DNA from: Gammaproteobacteria bacterium UBA3532
GTDB taxonomy: Bacteria; Pseudomonadota; Gammaproteobacteria; Enterobacterales; UBA3532
Length of the DNA: 32,163 nucleotides
Assembly (NCBI GenBank): GCA_002376965.1
Contig: DFOV01000204.1
Span: 1 to 32,163 of the forward strand
Reading direction: 5' to 3'
The translations under genes and the position numbers were made by a program. The stretch's first letter is position 1. Each line of letters starts with the position of its first letter. Below the pieces are notes generated by a model that was not told the DNA's origin, did no database searches, and saw only the letters and a list, made by a program, of their open reading frames with translations. Below are positions 1 through 8,423 of the stretch, piece after piece.

Positions 1-935
1 GCTGGTAGTGCTTGAATAAACTTATCCAAGGTCTTTGCTTTTCCTTCAAGCACCGCCTGACTGATGACATCTTCAACCACTGTGACAAATTGACCACTAT
101 CAGCAACCGGTCTAAGCACATCCAGGTGCTCCAAAAAAATATCTGAAGGTGCTTTATTCAGCGGATAAACAGAGCGACAGCGACTCTCAATAAAACGCAA
201 TAGCTGCTCCAGAATTGCTTGCTCACTATCACAATCTTCAAATTGTTCGGGAAGTTGCTCACGTGTAAACATGACTTTCATGGCCTGCCTAGCTTCAGCT
301 TGAAGTTCTAAAGACAAGGAACGATAAAAGGTAGAAGCATGCAGATTTAACAAATCGGCCAAACGTCGCTGTGTTTCGATGACATACTGGGGGAGCGTTG
401 TAACATTTATGTTTTCGGGAAAATATCGCCTCAAAGAAAAGCGTTGCTCGATAGAAATCCAATCGGCTTCATTGACACCTTGCACGTGATCGCTCCATGC
501 CACGATGTCATCACGTCCGAACAGATGAATCAACATGGCCTTTGCTAGCTGCTCCTTAAGATCAGGCTCTAACTGATCGTGTATCTTTGCGGCCAATTCA
601 TAAAGGCTTTCAGTGATACGAAGCTGGTATTCCTCGGTAAACTGACGAGCGCTCAGACTCCATCCATGTACCAGTTCAAAGAGCATGATAGCCTGGCGTT
701 TAGGATCTTCGAATGTAGCAATGGTATTGATAGCATCAAGAACAGCTTTATCCCGCACGGTAGATGAAGCCAAACGCAGCGTAAGAGCGACCAGACGCTC
801 TTTTTCAATGGCATTCAGGTGTTCAACATTCTCGGCAAGAGCAGCAAGCTGGGTTTCAGCCATTGCCCGAGCTGCAGCAGGTGTCTTGATGGTGCCCCGA
901 ATGACGCCAACAGCAGTTCTCAGCAAATCAAACAT
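1..935 (-). CDS. Hypothetical helical protein, 3' end outside window
   Basis: An open frame runs from ATG at 935 to the left edge with no stop, giving 311 complete codons; the C-terminus lies outside the window. A good ribosome binding site (AAGGA) sits about six bases before the ATG. The protein starts MFDLLRTAVGVIRGTIKTPA and is rich in Leu, Ala, Glu and Gln, with no signal peptide or membrane segment visible, so it reads as a mainly alpha-helical cytoplasmic protein. I do not recognise the family and see no catalytic motif. Codon use and composition resemble the neighbouring genes. Nothing nearby on this strand suggests a role; the next functional gene is divergent and 775 bases away. I am confident it is coding, but its function is unknown. 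Confidence 0.82.
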   Translation of the reverse strand, partial: MFDLLRTAVGVIRGTIKTPAAARAMAETQLAALAENVEHLNAIEKERLVALTLRLASSTVRDKAVLDAINTIATFEDPKRQAIMLFELVHGWSLSARQFTEEYQLRITESLYELAAKIHDQLEPDLKEQLAKAMLIHLFGRDDIVAWSDHVQGVNEADWISIEQRFSLRRYFPENINVTTLPQYVIETQRRLADLLNLHASTFYRSLSLELQAEARQAMKVMFTREQLPEQFEDCDSEQAILEQLLRFIESRCRSVYPLNKAPSDIFLEHLDVLRPVADSGQFVTVVEDVISQAVLEGKAKTLDKFIQALP

Positions 936-1371
936 GTGTGTTCCTTATATTGCTATTTGCAAGCTTCAAAATGCGAGTTTCAATATGAAAGCCATCCATG
1001 TTACGCCATATCCACTACCTGTCACCCCAAAATGACTAAAAAGAGTAAACCAAAAAAGTGCGTTTACGATCTCAGGTTACTGACACAATGCTGTCAGTAG
1101 CCCAGTGGACCGATGTACAACCGGCCCTTGATACTTTTTTGCACGCTCAAGAAGGTTTTTAAAACGCTCGTTAACGAAGAGAGATGACGGTATGTGGTTT
1201 GATGCGATATTTTGGCGCCCCATTGAGCATGCCCGAAAGGCTAGCGAACACTTCCCCAAATCGGACGTTGGCCAACAACTCTGCCCCCGTACTGACGATG
1301 CATCGGCCACCATGCGCCAAATGGAGGTTATTGCTGAATCAATGGGACAGTGCGACAGCGTAGCAGATTAG
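936..1371. other. Gene-free stretch between divergent genes, no intact gene
   Basis: This belongs to a 775-base gap between the divergent genes at 935 and 1711. Short open frames occur on both strands, for example a 59-codon plus-strand frame from ATG 1192 to TAG 1369 and a 78-codon minus-strand frame at 1077-1313. None has a recognisable family or a convincing ribosome binding site, and the two overlap antisense. The plus-strand frame is in phase with the regulator remnant that follows, so part of it could belong to the same decayed gene. I see no terminator, repeat or RNA here. Confidence 0.4.
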
Positions 1372-1380
1372 CTTGCCGTC

Positions 1381-1602
1381 AATAGGTATCGCCTCACTCC
1401 CGGTTTTTCGCTGCCGCCACTGATGTTCGATGAGTCCAAACTTCATGCAATGATTACTGGTATGAAAACGGTAAGAAGCTGGGGCGATGATGCGATGGCG
1501 GGTGCGGCCAAAAACTCCAACACTATATGGCCCAGCAACCCTGCTAAAATATTGAGCCCGTTTATCTTTCCCTTGTTGTCTCTAGCAAAACAACTTCAGT
1601 AG
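1381..1602 (+). pseudogene. Remnant of a YafY/WYL-type transcriptional regulator
   Basis: In the frame starting at 1381 the translation reads RYRLTPGFSLPPLMF and then continues through LHAMITGMKTV, SWGDDAMAGAAKN. This matches the conserved linker after the N-terminal HTH of YafY-like WYL-domain regulators, where a pattern like GYRLxPGFxLPPLMFxxxE, then G...V..W.D..LA.AA..AL.KI, is usual. The match covers about 44 residues (1384-1515) and then becomes unrecognisable. There is no start codon with a ribosome binding site, an in-frame TAG lies just upstream at 1369-1371, and neither the HTH nor the WYL domain remains. I read this as a decayed gene fragment. The family assignment is from memory of the motif. 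Confidence 0.5.
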
Positions 1603-1710
1603 TTGGCGCAGTCCGAAAGAGATGGTCTATATTATCTTCATATGGTTTGATTTTATTGTCGATAATTGATTGGAGAAAAGACACGCATTATGCGATGTCA
1701 CTGACTTGTT

Positions 1711-2670
1711 ATGGCTGATTTATTAGAAGAGCTGGATGGATTTGATATTCAGTCGTTCAATGCTGGAGAAACGCTGCTACGTGCAGGAGAACCAGGCAAA
1801 GCACTCTATGTGTTAATCGATGGAGAAGTCGAAGTTTCAAGAGGTGGAACAAAGGCTGTGAATCTAAAGCAACCGGGAACCGTGATCGGCGAGCTTTCCG
1901 GTCTGCTGAATATTACGAGAACAGCCAATGTTACGGCAGTTACACCAACACGCTGCTACCTCATTGAAGACATGCATACCGTATTTAAAGAAAACGTAGA
2001 AGTAGCCATCGGCGTATCTCAAGTCGAGTTCGCTCGATTAAACACGATGGTATCAATGATTCTGCAGATTCAAGAACAGTATTTCGAAGCCGCAGAAGCG
2101 ATCAAGCTCGATTTGAGCGAAATTCCAGGAATGAGTAACTACATTCGCTATTGCGAAGAAGTGCAGGCCAGCTCGGCTAGTAAATACCCTTTCATACTTG
2201 AGTCGATTTTCGATTTAGGTGAGGAAGTGACTATTACTTCGGGTGAGACCTTATTTCGAGATGGTAAGGTGACCGAACCTTTCTATGCACTGAAACAGGG
2301 AGAGCTTAGAATGAGCATGTTTGCAGGCATGATTAACTTCCCCATCACCGAGCAAGGTACTGTATTAAACGTTGGAAGCGCACTGATGCCTGCTCCGTCA
2401 ATATTCAGCATCTCAGCTGTTGAAGATTCGGTTGTGATTAAGGTCGATGATATTCGTCAGCTATTTGGTACAGAGCAAGAAGCGGGATATGAACTATTAC
2501 GCCAAGTGGCACAACGCATCGTCGACTTCACTGCAACCTTTGTCGAAATAAAAGCTAAAATTCTAAATTTACACGCCGTCATTGATGCGAAATACAAAGA
2601 CAAAGTTGAACAGCTTGTTGATGTAATGCATCAGCAAGAGCGCAACCTGCAAATTGCGTTGTTAAATTGA
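1711..2670 (+). CDS. Tandem cyclic-nucleotide-binding-like protein without HTH
   Basis: This 319-residue protein contains two cyclic-nucleotide-binding (Crp/Fnr sensor-type) beta-roll domains. The first (about 10-95) keeps the phosphate-binding cassette landmarks: Gly60-Glu61-Leu62 and Arg70-Thr71-Ala72 in the stretch IGELSGLLNITRTANVTA. The second (about 165-252) has the beta-roll pattern (SGETLFRDG, FYALKQGELRMS) but lacks both the GEL and R-T/S-A cassette, so it is probably non-binding. The C-terminal 50 residues are helical, and no helix-turn-helix or effector domain is seen. It therefore probably acts through protein contacts rather than by binding DNA. ATG 1711 is the first possible start, since an in-frame TGA lies at 1702-1704. 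No good ribosome binding site is adjacent; GGAGAAAAG lies about 30 bases upstream. The gene is followed by a shared terminator. Confidence 0.8.
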   Translation: MADLLEELDGFDIQSFNAGETLLRAGEPGKALYVLIDGEVEVSRGGTKAVNLKQPGTVIGELSGLLNITRTANVTAVTPTRCYLIEDMHTVFKENVEVAIGVSQVEFARLNTMVSMILQIQEQYFEAAEAIKLDLSEIPGMSNYIRYCEEVQASSASKYPFILESIFDLGEEVTITSGETLFRDGKVTEPFYALKQGELRMSMFAGMINFPITEQGTVLNVGSALMPAPSIFSISAVEDSVVIKVDDIRQLFGTEQEAGYELLRQVAQRIVDFTATFVEIKAKILNLHAVIDAKYKDKVEQLVDVMHQQERNLQIALLN

Positions 2671-2708
2671 ACGGCTTTAGCCAATTTATTTATCGCAGCC
2701 CCAAAACC

Positions 2709-2736
2709 AAAAAAAGCGCAATCCTGCGCTTTTTTT
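2709..2736. terminator. Bidirectional intrinsic terminator
   Basis: A perfect inverted repeat has arms at 2709-2720 and 2725-2736 (AAAAAAAGCGCA / TGCGCTTTTTTT) around a four-base ATCC loop. The arms supply a GC core and a T-tract in both directions. It sits between two convergent genes whose stop codons are at 2670 and 2758, so it can end transcription of both. Confidence 0.88.
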
Positions 2737-2757
2737 GTTAAAGCGAGACAGTCCTAT

Positions 2758-4923
2758 TTATTCCGTCACAGGACTACCGTCAGCAATGTCGACAAACTTA
2801 GCATCGCTGGCAAAGAAGCTCGCGATGGCCGTTTGCATCGAAAGTGTTGTTAATGGGGATGCCGCAGGACTAAGCAGTGAGCCATGGTCGCCTTCGGTAT
2901 AGCGGATGACCCCTGAAACCCCTTCAGCGTTTTGGACATCTGCAACAATTGGTGTTAACCCCATCTGACTAACTAGACCTTCAGTTCCTGCCAACGGCGC
3001 TCCCGCAACCTCTGCTGGTACAGTCGTATCACCCGGATGGTCACCATTGGCAACGATTTCCAAAATCAAACTATTTTGCTCTATCAGGTGCGCAAAGTTA
3101 ACCGGATCGGTAGCGTCTAAGACAGACTGAGCGGCATACATAAAGTCTTCATAGGCTTGCATACCTTTGGTTACACCCTGGCAAGCCAAACCACCGGTTA
3201 ATATGGGGCCAAAAGATTGTGACCCCTCAAGCAGGCGCATAAGTTGGCCACCGGCCGAAACAAAAGCTGCAGCTCGTACACGCTCTTCGACAGCAACAAA
3301 TGGTACACCAACAATCCCCCCCATGGAGTGCCCTACAAAGTAAATACGATTAGGATCCATATCCGCCATGCCATCACCATCAACATCGATGGTATCTATG
3401 GCATGAGTTAGCGACACCAAATCAGCACTGGCCTGACGACCATTATCACGCGCAGTTCTCAGGCTCGACAGGTTCATAAAATGCTGCCCGCTTGGATCGG
3501 CCTGCCCATCAGGTTGCGCCGTACAACTGCTTACGCCATTCTCAACAAAATCCAATCCAAAAGTTCGCTCGCGTAACGGCCCGTTGCCGTCAGCGGTGTC
3601 ATAACCTGCAAAGAATGGATTAGGATTGCCAGCAAAGGTAGCGCTCATACCATGCAAAGGAAGATCAATAGCCACAACAGCTAAACCGGCAGCCGCCATT
3701 GAATCAGCAACAGCAAACATATTCGAGCGCTCTTGAGTCACCCCATGCTGAAAAATCACGACAGGCCATCCGTTTTCAGGCTTAGCAACATTTCCACTAT
3801 TAGCGTTAGGAACAGAGACGAACAGTGGGATGGTTTCCTTCGACTGAACCACGGGCACTGGATTATATTGAGTAATGTGGCTACCGCCTTGCCCTTCCCA
3901 AAATTCCAGTAATGGCGCAGGGTTTAACGCCAACCCAGTTTCCGGATTATATATCGCGGGAGTCTGATAATAATTAACGGTTAACCCACCAGCATAAACA
4001 TTAGCAATACCAGGCAACAATGGGTTGATGTCATTCGTTGTCCCTGCCGGTTGAACAAAAGCAGGGATCGCTGGTTCACTAATAATGCTTTCACGAACCT
4101 TTCGTAGAACGGCATCAGTAGAAAGCGTGGTGAAAGGTGCAGCAAGTGCAATATCTTCTTTAGCTAGCTCGATACCAGCACCAGAGAGAATCGCCACAAC
4201 ACCAGACTCCAACTCGTTAATAATCTGCCTTAGACCATCAAGCGGAGCATTGCCCGTCGCTTCTGGAAATTTTGCTTGGGCATAACTGATATCAGGCTGT
4301 ATTGGGTTGCCGGTAATATCTTTAATACCGGTTGTTAACACATACGCATATTGGGTTTGAGGATCGAGAGCTCTTTTGAAGTTAACTTTAAGGGCTGGGC
4401 CATCGACGTCTTTATTAGTCAGATCTTCACGCATCACCTCATAGTCACTGGGCAGCACCATCCCTACAGGGTTTAACGCGACAATATGGAAATTTTGACC
4501 AGGTATAACCGCATTAGTATTGATTGGTTCAGGGGTGCCATCAACATCATAGTTAGGTCTAAAGTGAACAATAATAGATGCCGTTGTCGACCAACCATCC
4601 AGAGCACTTAGCGAGCTGGCTGGCTCAGTTGTCTGATCGCAGAGTTCATCACGATCAGCTAATTCGTTCTCTGAACATCCAGCATCACTTTCAGCAATAG
4701 GCAATGTTTGATCAAGAGGAATATTCAGGGTGCCATCTTCGCTACCTTGGAATAACAAGTCACTCGGTAGTGACAGCTCTCCAGAACTAGGAGAAAACAT
4801 CACACGGTTAGTAGCGATCGTCTCCTCCGGCGGCGTAGTTGGGTCTGACGAGTCATCTCCTCCACACGCATACAAAGCCATTGAGACGGCAACACAAAGT
4901 AGTTGTCGGCTATATTTCGACAT
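2758..4923 (-). CDS. Pla-1/cef (VolA-like) family extracellular lipase lipoprotein
   Basis: This 721-residue protein is probably an outer-membrane or surface lipase/lysophospholipase. The N-terminus is a lipoprotein signal: a hydrophobic stretch ending LYAC-GG, with lipidated Cys20, then an Asp/Ser/Thr/Pro-rich linker. Residues 40-270 fit the N-terminal domain of bacterial virulence-factor lipases. The C-terminal half is an alpha/beta-hydrolase with QHG at 392-394 (oxyanion region), the nucleophile elbow GHSMGG (Ser533), GDTTVP (candidate Asp632) and GDHGS (candidate His680). Asp-rich DVDGDGMADMD precedes the elbow and may bind calcium. Family members such as Vibrio VolA release fatty acids from lysophospholipids at the cell surface; a similar role here is inferred. 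The start is supported by GAGGA eight bases before the ATG. It is monocistronic, divergent from prkA and convergent with the cyclic-nucleotide-binding protein. Confidence 0.87.
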   Translation of the reverse strand: MSKYSRQLLCVAVSMALYACGGDDSSDPTTPPEETIATNRVMFSPSSGELSLPSDLLFQGSEDGTLNIPLDQTLPIAESDAGCSENELADRDELCDQTTEPASSLSALDGWSTTASIIVHFRPNYDVDGTPEPINTNAVIPGQNFHIVALNPVGMVLPSDYEVMREDLTNKDVDGPALKVNFKRALDPQTQYAYVLTTGIKDITGNPIQPDISYAQAKFPEATGNAPLDGLRQIINELESGVVAILSGAGIELAKEDIALAAPFTTLSTDAVLRKVRESIISEPAIPAFVQPAGTTNDINPLLPGIANVYAGGLTVNYYQTPAIYNPETGLALNPAPLLEFWEGQGGSHITQYNPVPVVQSKETIPLFVSVPNANSGNVAKPENGWPVVIFQHGVTQERSNMFAVADSMAAAGLAVVAIDLPLHGMSATFAGNPNPFFAGYDTADGNGPLRERTFGLDFVENGVSSCTAQPDGQADPSGQHFMNLSSLRTARDNGRQASADLVSLTHAIDTIDVDGDGMADMDPNRIYFVGHSMGGIVGVPFVAVEERVRAAAFVSAGGQLMRLLEGSQSFGPILTGGLACQGVTKGMQAYEDFMYAAQSVLDATDPVNFAHLIEQNSLILEIVANGDHPGDTTVPAEVAGAPLAGTEGLVSQMGLTPIVADVQNAEGVSGVIRYTEGDHGSLLSPAASPLTTLSMQTAIASFFASDAKFVDIADGSPVTE

Positions 4924-5122
4924 TATTATTCCTCGTTGTTTTTCACTATATATAAGTAGTTATCAATCGTTCCAGAGCGCTAAACAGTCCGAGCCTGGCC
5001 GCTAACTGTTATAGCTGACACTATACTATGTAATAGTCGCTGGATGAAAGCTTGGCAAAGACTCAGGGCTGATTTGGCCACATTATTCCAAAAATGCATA
5101 AAAACACAATCGCTTATAGCTT

Positions 5123-5136
5123 TTGATTTACATCAA
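5123..5136 (+). promoter_or_regulatory. FNR/Anr box upstream of prkA operon
   Basis: TTGATTTACATCAA is an exact match to the FNR/Anr/Dnr consensus TTGAT-N4-ATCAA. Its centre (5129.5) is about 113 bases before the prkA ATG. A plausible -10 (TAAGCT, 5164-5169) would put transcription start near 5176 and the box centre about 46 bases upstream, close to the class II activator position near -41.5. The box is palindromic, so regulation of the divergent lipase is also possible, but the spacing favours prkA. Binding by an oxygen-sensing FNR-type protein is inferred. Confidence 0.62.
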
Positions 5137-5228
5137 TTTCTGGCTTTGTCCGGCATGCCTTTCTAAGCTATTAATATGAACAACAATTCTTGTGTGTTGT
5201 CTATTGAGGGTAAAGCACGACAATTGAC

Positions 5229-5236
5229 AGAAGGGG
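5229..5236 (+). promoter_or_regulatory. Ribosome binding site deciding the prkA start
   Basis: AGAAGGGG lies six bases before ATG 5243 and only three before the in-frame GTG 5240. The normal spacing favours ATG 5243 as the start of prkA. Confidence 0.6.
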
Positions 5237-5242
5237 TGAGTG

Positions 5243-7165
5243 ATGGAATTTTTTGAGCGCTACCAATCACGATATCAAGACAAGCAACAAGTCGAGATGT
5301 CTCTTGAAGAATATTTAGAGGTATGTAAGGAAGACCCATCAGCCTATTACGGGCCAGCAGAGAGGCTATTAAATGCTATCGGTGAACCAGAGTACGTTGA
5401 CACCGCACAAGATCCAAGATTAAGCAGAATATTCTCCAACAAAGTCATTGCTCGATACCCTGCGTTTGCAGAGTTTTATGGCATGGAAGAATCGATAGAA
5501 CAAATTGTGTCTTATCTCAAACACGCAGCACAAGGATTAGAAGAAAAGAAACAGGTGCTATACCTTCTCGGTCCTGTCGGTGGAGGAAAATCATCTCTTG
5601 CAGAAAAACTCAAATCGTTGATGCAAGCAAGCCCCATATACGCAATTAAAGATTCGCCTGTCTTCGAATCGCCCCTCTCCTTGTTCTCAGCAGAAGAAGA
5701 TGGAGAATTGCTAGAAGAACGTTATGGCATCCCACAACGTTGTCTCAATCGTATTATTTCTCCTTGGGCAGTCAAACGACTCAAAGAGTACAACGGCGAC
5801 ATTAGCCAATTTCGCGTTGTCCGGCTGATGCCTTCGATACTTGATCAAATTGCTATCGCTAAAACAGAACCAGGAGATGAAAACAATCAAGATATATCTT
5901 CTCTGGTGGGTAAAGTCGATATTCGTAAACTCGATCGTTACAGCCAGGACGATGCAGATGCCTACAGCTATAGTGGCGGTTTATGCCGAGCCAACCGCGG
6001 GCTTCTTGAGTTTGTAGAGATGTTTAAAGCCCCTATTAAAGTTTTACACCCTCTGTTAACGGCCACTCAAGAGGGCAACTACAATGGAACCGAAGGGCTA
6101 TCCGCTCTGCCCTTTGATGGCATCATCCTAGCCCACTCAAATGAGTCTGAATGGTTAACCTTTAAAAACAACAAAAACAATGAAGCCTTTCTCGACAGGG
6201 TTTATATTGTAAAAGTGCCCTACTGCTTACGGGTTTCTGAAGAAGTTAAGATATACGAGAAACTGCTGCGGGAAAGTTCGCTTTCCACTGCACAGTGCGC
6301 ACCAGGAACATTAGAAATGCTGTCTCGTTTCTCGGTACTAAGTCGCCTGAAAGATCCAGAAAACTCGAGCATCTATTCAAAGATGCGGGTTTACGACGGT
6401 GAAAATCTCAAAGATACCGATCCCAAAGCGAAATCCTATCAGGAATATCGAGACTTTGCTGGTGTTGATGAAGGCATGAATGGGCTATCCACACGATTCG
6501 CTTTCAAGATACTATCGCGTGTCTTTAACTTCGACCATTCGGAAGTGGCGGCCAACCCTGTCCACCTCCTATATGTTTTAGAGCAACAAATTACGCGCGA
6601 GCAGTTCCCGCAAGACTTGCACGATAATTATCTCAGCCATATCAAGGGTTTTTTGATTCCCGAATATGTCGATTTTATCAGCAAAGAAATTCAGACAGCC
6701 TATCTAGAGTCCTACTCGGAATACGGTCAGAATATTTTTGACCGCTATGTCACCTATGCTGACTTCTGGATTCAAGACCAGGAATATCGCGATCCTGATA
6801 CCGGCCAGATATTCGACCGCTCAGCCCTGAATGGCGAAATGGAAAAAATCGAAAAACCGGCAGGTATTAGCAATCCGAAAGATTTCCGTAATGAAATTGT
6901 TAACTTTGTTTTACGAGCAAAAGCGCAAAACGCGGGTAAAAATCCGTTGTGGACAAGCTATGAGAAGTTGCGGACGGTTATCGAGAAAAAGATGTTCTCC
7001 AGTACAGAGGAGCTATTGCCGGTTATTTCATTTAATGCCAAATCCTCGGCTGAGGATCAGAAAAAACACGAGGATTTTGTCGAACGCATGATGCAAAAAG
7101 GCTACACACGCAAACAAGTACGATTACTGTGTGAATGGTACTTGCGCGTGCGTAAAGCCTCCTAA
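5243..7165 (+). CDS. prkA: PrkA-family serine protein kinase (YeaG)
   Basis: This 640-residue protein matches PrkA/YeaG (E. coli 644 aa) along its whole length. It has an N-terminal AAA-like ATPase domain with the P-loop GPVGGGKSS at 110-118 (Lys116) and a C-terminal PrkA kinase domain. Other family landmarks are [10 protein letters not shown] near residue 35, [16 protein letters not shown] in the middle and the [17 protein letters not shown] stretch. In enterobacteria YeaG works with YeaH in the response to nutrient and stationary-phase stress; its physiological substrates are poorly known. Downstream yeaH begins ten bases after the stop, and ycgB overlaps yeaH, so the three form an operon. 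The in-frame GTG at 5240 is possible but its spacing to the ribosome binding site is short. The FNR/Anr box upstream suggests oxygen-dependent control. Confidence 0.93.
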   Translation: MEFFERYQSRYQDKQQVEMSLEEYLEVCKEDPSAYYGPAERLLNAIGEPEYVDTAQDPRLSRIFSNKVIARYPAFAEFYGMEESIEQIVSYLKHAAQGLEEKKQVLYLLGPVGGGKSSLAEKLKSLMQASPIYAIKDSPVFESPLSLFSAEEDGELLEERYGIPQRCLNRIISPWAVKRLKEYNGDISQFRVVRLMPSILDQIAIAKTEPGDENNQDISSLVGKVDIRKLDRYSQDDADAYSYSGGLCRANRGLLEFVEMFKAPIKVLHPLLTATQEGNYNGTEGLSALPFDGIILAHSNESEWLTFKNNKNNEAFLDRVYIVKVPYCLRVSEEVKIYEKLLRESSLSTAQCAPGTLEMLSRFSVLSRLKDPENSSIYSKMRVYDGENLKDTDPKAKSYQEYRDFAGVDEGMNGLSTRFAFKILSRVFNFDHSEVAANPVHLLYVLEQQITREQFPQDLHDNYLSHIKGFLIPEYVDFISKEIQTAYLESYSEYGQNIFDRYVTYADFWIQDQEYRDPDTGQIFDRSALNGEMEKIEKPAGISNPKDFRNEIVNFVLRAKAQNAGKNPLWTSYEKLRTVIEKKMFSSTEELLPVISFNAKSSAEDQKKHEDFVERMMQKGYTRKQVRLLCEWYLRVRKAS

Positions 7166-7178
7166 GGTATCGCCTGTG
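7164..7178 (+). promoter_or_regulatory. Ribosome binding site and GTG start of yeaH
   Basis: AAGG at 7164-7167 is followed after eight bases by GTG at 7176. Translation from this GTG gives MTQFIDRR, which aligns with the E. coli YeaH N-terminus (MTWFIDRR). An ATG at 7131 lies inside prkA and would add 15 residues with no family counterpart. Confidence 0.75.
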
Positions 7179-8423
7179 ACGCAATTTATTGATCGCCGCC
7201 CTGTTAACAAAAATAAAAGCGCCGTCAATCGCGAGCGCTTTATTCGACGCTACCGCAAACAGATTAAAAAAGCGGTGTCTGATGCCATATCTCACCGCAA
7301 AGTTACTGATGTTGACTCGGGCGAGAAAATATCTATTCCATCCAAAGATTTGCATGAGCCATTTTTTCATCATGGACGCGAAGGCAAAAACACGCGCGTA
7401 CTGCCAGGAAACAAAGAGTTCATGCCGGGTGATACGATTGCGCGGCCACCTCAGGGCGGTGGCGGTAGTGGGGGCCAAGCCAGCAACCAGGGAGAAGGAG
7501 AAGATGACTTCTCGTTTACCCTGTCTCGAGACGAATACCTCGACCTACTGTTTGAAGACTTAGAGCTACCAAACCTGGAGAAAACAAAGCTCAATAAGCT
7601 TCAAAAGTTTAAAAAGGTGCGCGCTGGCTTCACCAGTGATGGCGTGCCTAGCAATATCAATATTGTACGCTCGCTGCAAAAGTCACTGGCTAGGCGTATT
7701 GCCATGCAATCTGGCCTGAAGTCTCAGCTCGAAGGATTAGAAAAAGACCTGGAAAACGAGACAAACGAACAAGCCAAGCAACAAATTGTAGAAGAAATCG
7801 AAGAGGTGAAACGCCGGATCGCCAAGGTGCCGTTTTTAGACACCTACGACCTGCGCTACAACAATTACCGTAAAGATCCGGTACCAACCAGTCAGGCAGT
7901 GATGTTCTGCGTGATGGACGTCTCAGGATCTATGGATCAGAATACCAAAGATATTGCCAAGCGCTTTTATACCTTGCTCTACTTGTTTCTAACCAAAACC
8001 TACAAGAATATTGAAGTCGTATTTATTCGCCACCACACCATTGCCAAAGAAGTTGATGAAGAAGAGTTTTTCTATTCCAGAGAAACCGGCGGCACCATCG
8101 TTTCCAGCGCTCTGCACCTAACACTTGATGTCATTAAAGAACGCTTTAATCCGTCAGACTGGAATATCTATGTCTGTCAGGCATCCGATGGCGATAACTG
8201 GCACGACGACAGTCCAAAGTGTCAGGACTTGCTAGCCAATGCCCTACTACCACAGACCCAGCTCTACACCTATATCGAAATCACCAAGAGAGAACCTCAG
8301 AGCCTGTGGCACCATTACACCGACTTGGCAAAATCCAATAATCGCTTGGTATTAGAGCGAATAGAAGATCATTCAGCCATTTTTTCCACGTTCCATAAAA
8401 TATTTAAAAAGAAACCTAAATGA
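7176..8423 (+). CDS. yeaH: YeaH family protein with von Willebrand A domain
   Basis: This 415-residue protein of the YeaH/YhbH (DUF444) family is encoded between prkA and ycgB. The N-terminal half is basic and then contains a glycine-rich hinge ([10 protein letters not shown], 91-100) followed by [17 protein letters not shown] coiled-coil-like charged segment covers about 180-215. The C-terminal half is a von Willebrand A-type domain with the metal-ion-dependent adhesion site motif DVSGS at 248-252, a Thr in GGT (307) and Asp in ASDGDNW (338-340). The family is the partner of the PrkA kinase; the molecular role of YeaH is not established. The start is GTG 7176 rather than ATG 7131. Its TGA overlaps the ycgB ATG by four bases (ATGA), indicating translational coupling. 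Confidence 0.92.
   Translation: MTQFIDRRPVNKNKSAVNRERFIRRYRKQIKKAVSDAISHRKVTDVDSGEKISIPSKDLHEPFFHHGREGKNTRVLPGNKEFMPGDTIARPPQGGGGSGGQASNQGEGEDDFSFTLSRDEYLDLLFEDLELPNLEKTKLNKLQKFKKVRAGFTSDGVPSNINIVRSLQKSLARRIAMQSGLKSQLEGLEKDLENETNEQAKQQIVEEIEEVKRRIAKVPFLDTYDLRYNNYRKDPVPTSQAVMFCVMDVSGSMDQNTKDIAKRFYTLLYLFLTKTYKNIEVVFIRHHTIAKEVDEEEFFYSRETGGTIVSSALHLTLDVIKERFNPSDWNIYVCQASDGDNWHDDSPKCQDLLANALLPQTQLYTYIEITKREPQSLWHHYTDLAKSNNRLVLERIEDHSAIFSTFHKIFKKKPK

Larger units (their letters stand above)
4924..5242. other. Divergent intergenic region with promoters
   Basis: These 319 bases separate the divergent lipase and prkA genes and must hold both promoters. The clear element is the FNR/Anr box at 5123-5136. 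I see no small gene, terminator or repeat. A two-base-pattern search by eye for a sigma-54 (GG-N10-GC) element near 5141-5160 failed on spacing. Confidence 0.5.

Noticed and set aside
1077..1313. Minus-strand 78-codon frame
   Set aside because: It has no family match or ribosome binding site and overlaps antisense to a plus-strand frame in phase with the regulator remnant; it is probably chance.
5141..5160. Possible sigma-54 promoter upstream of prkA
   Set aside because: TGGC is followed by GC-like bases, but the GG to GC spacing does not match the required ten bases.
7131..7175. Upstream ATG for yeaH
   Set aside because: It lies inside prkA, and the added residues have no counterpart in E. 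coli YeaH.
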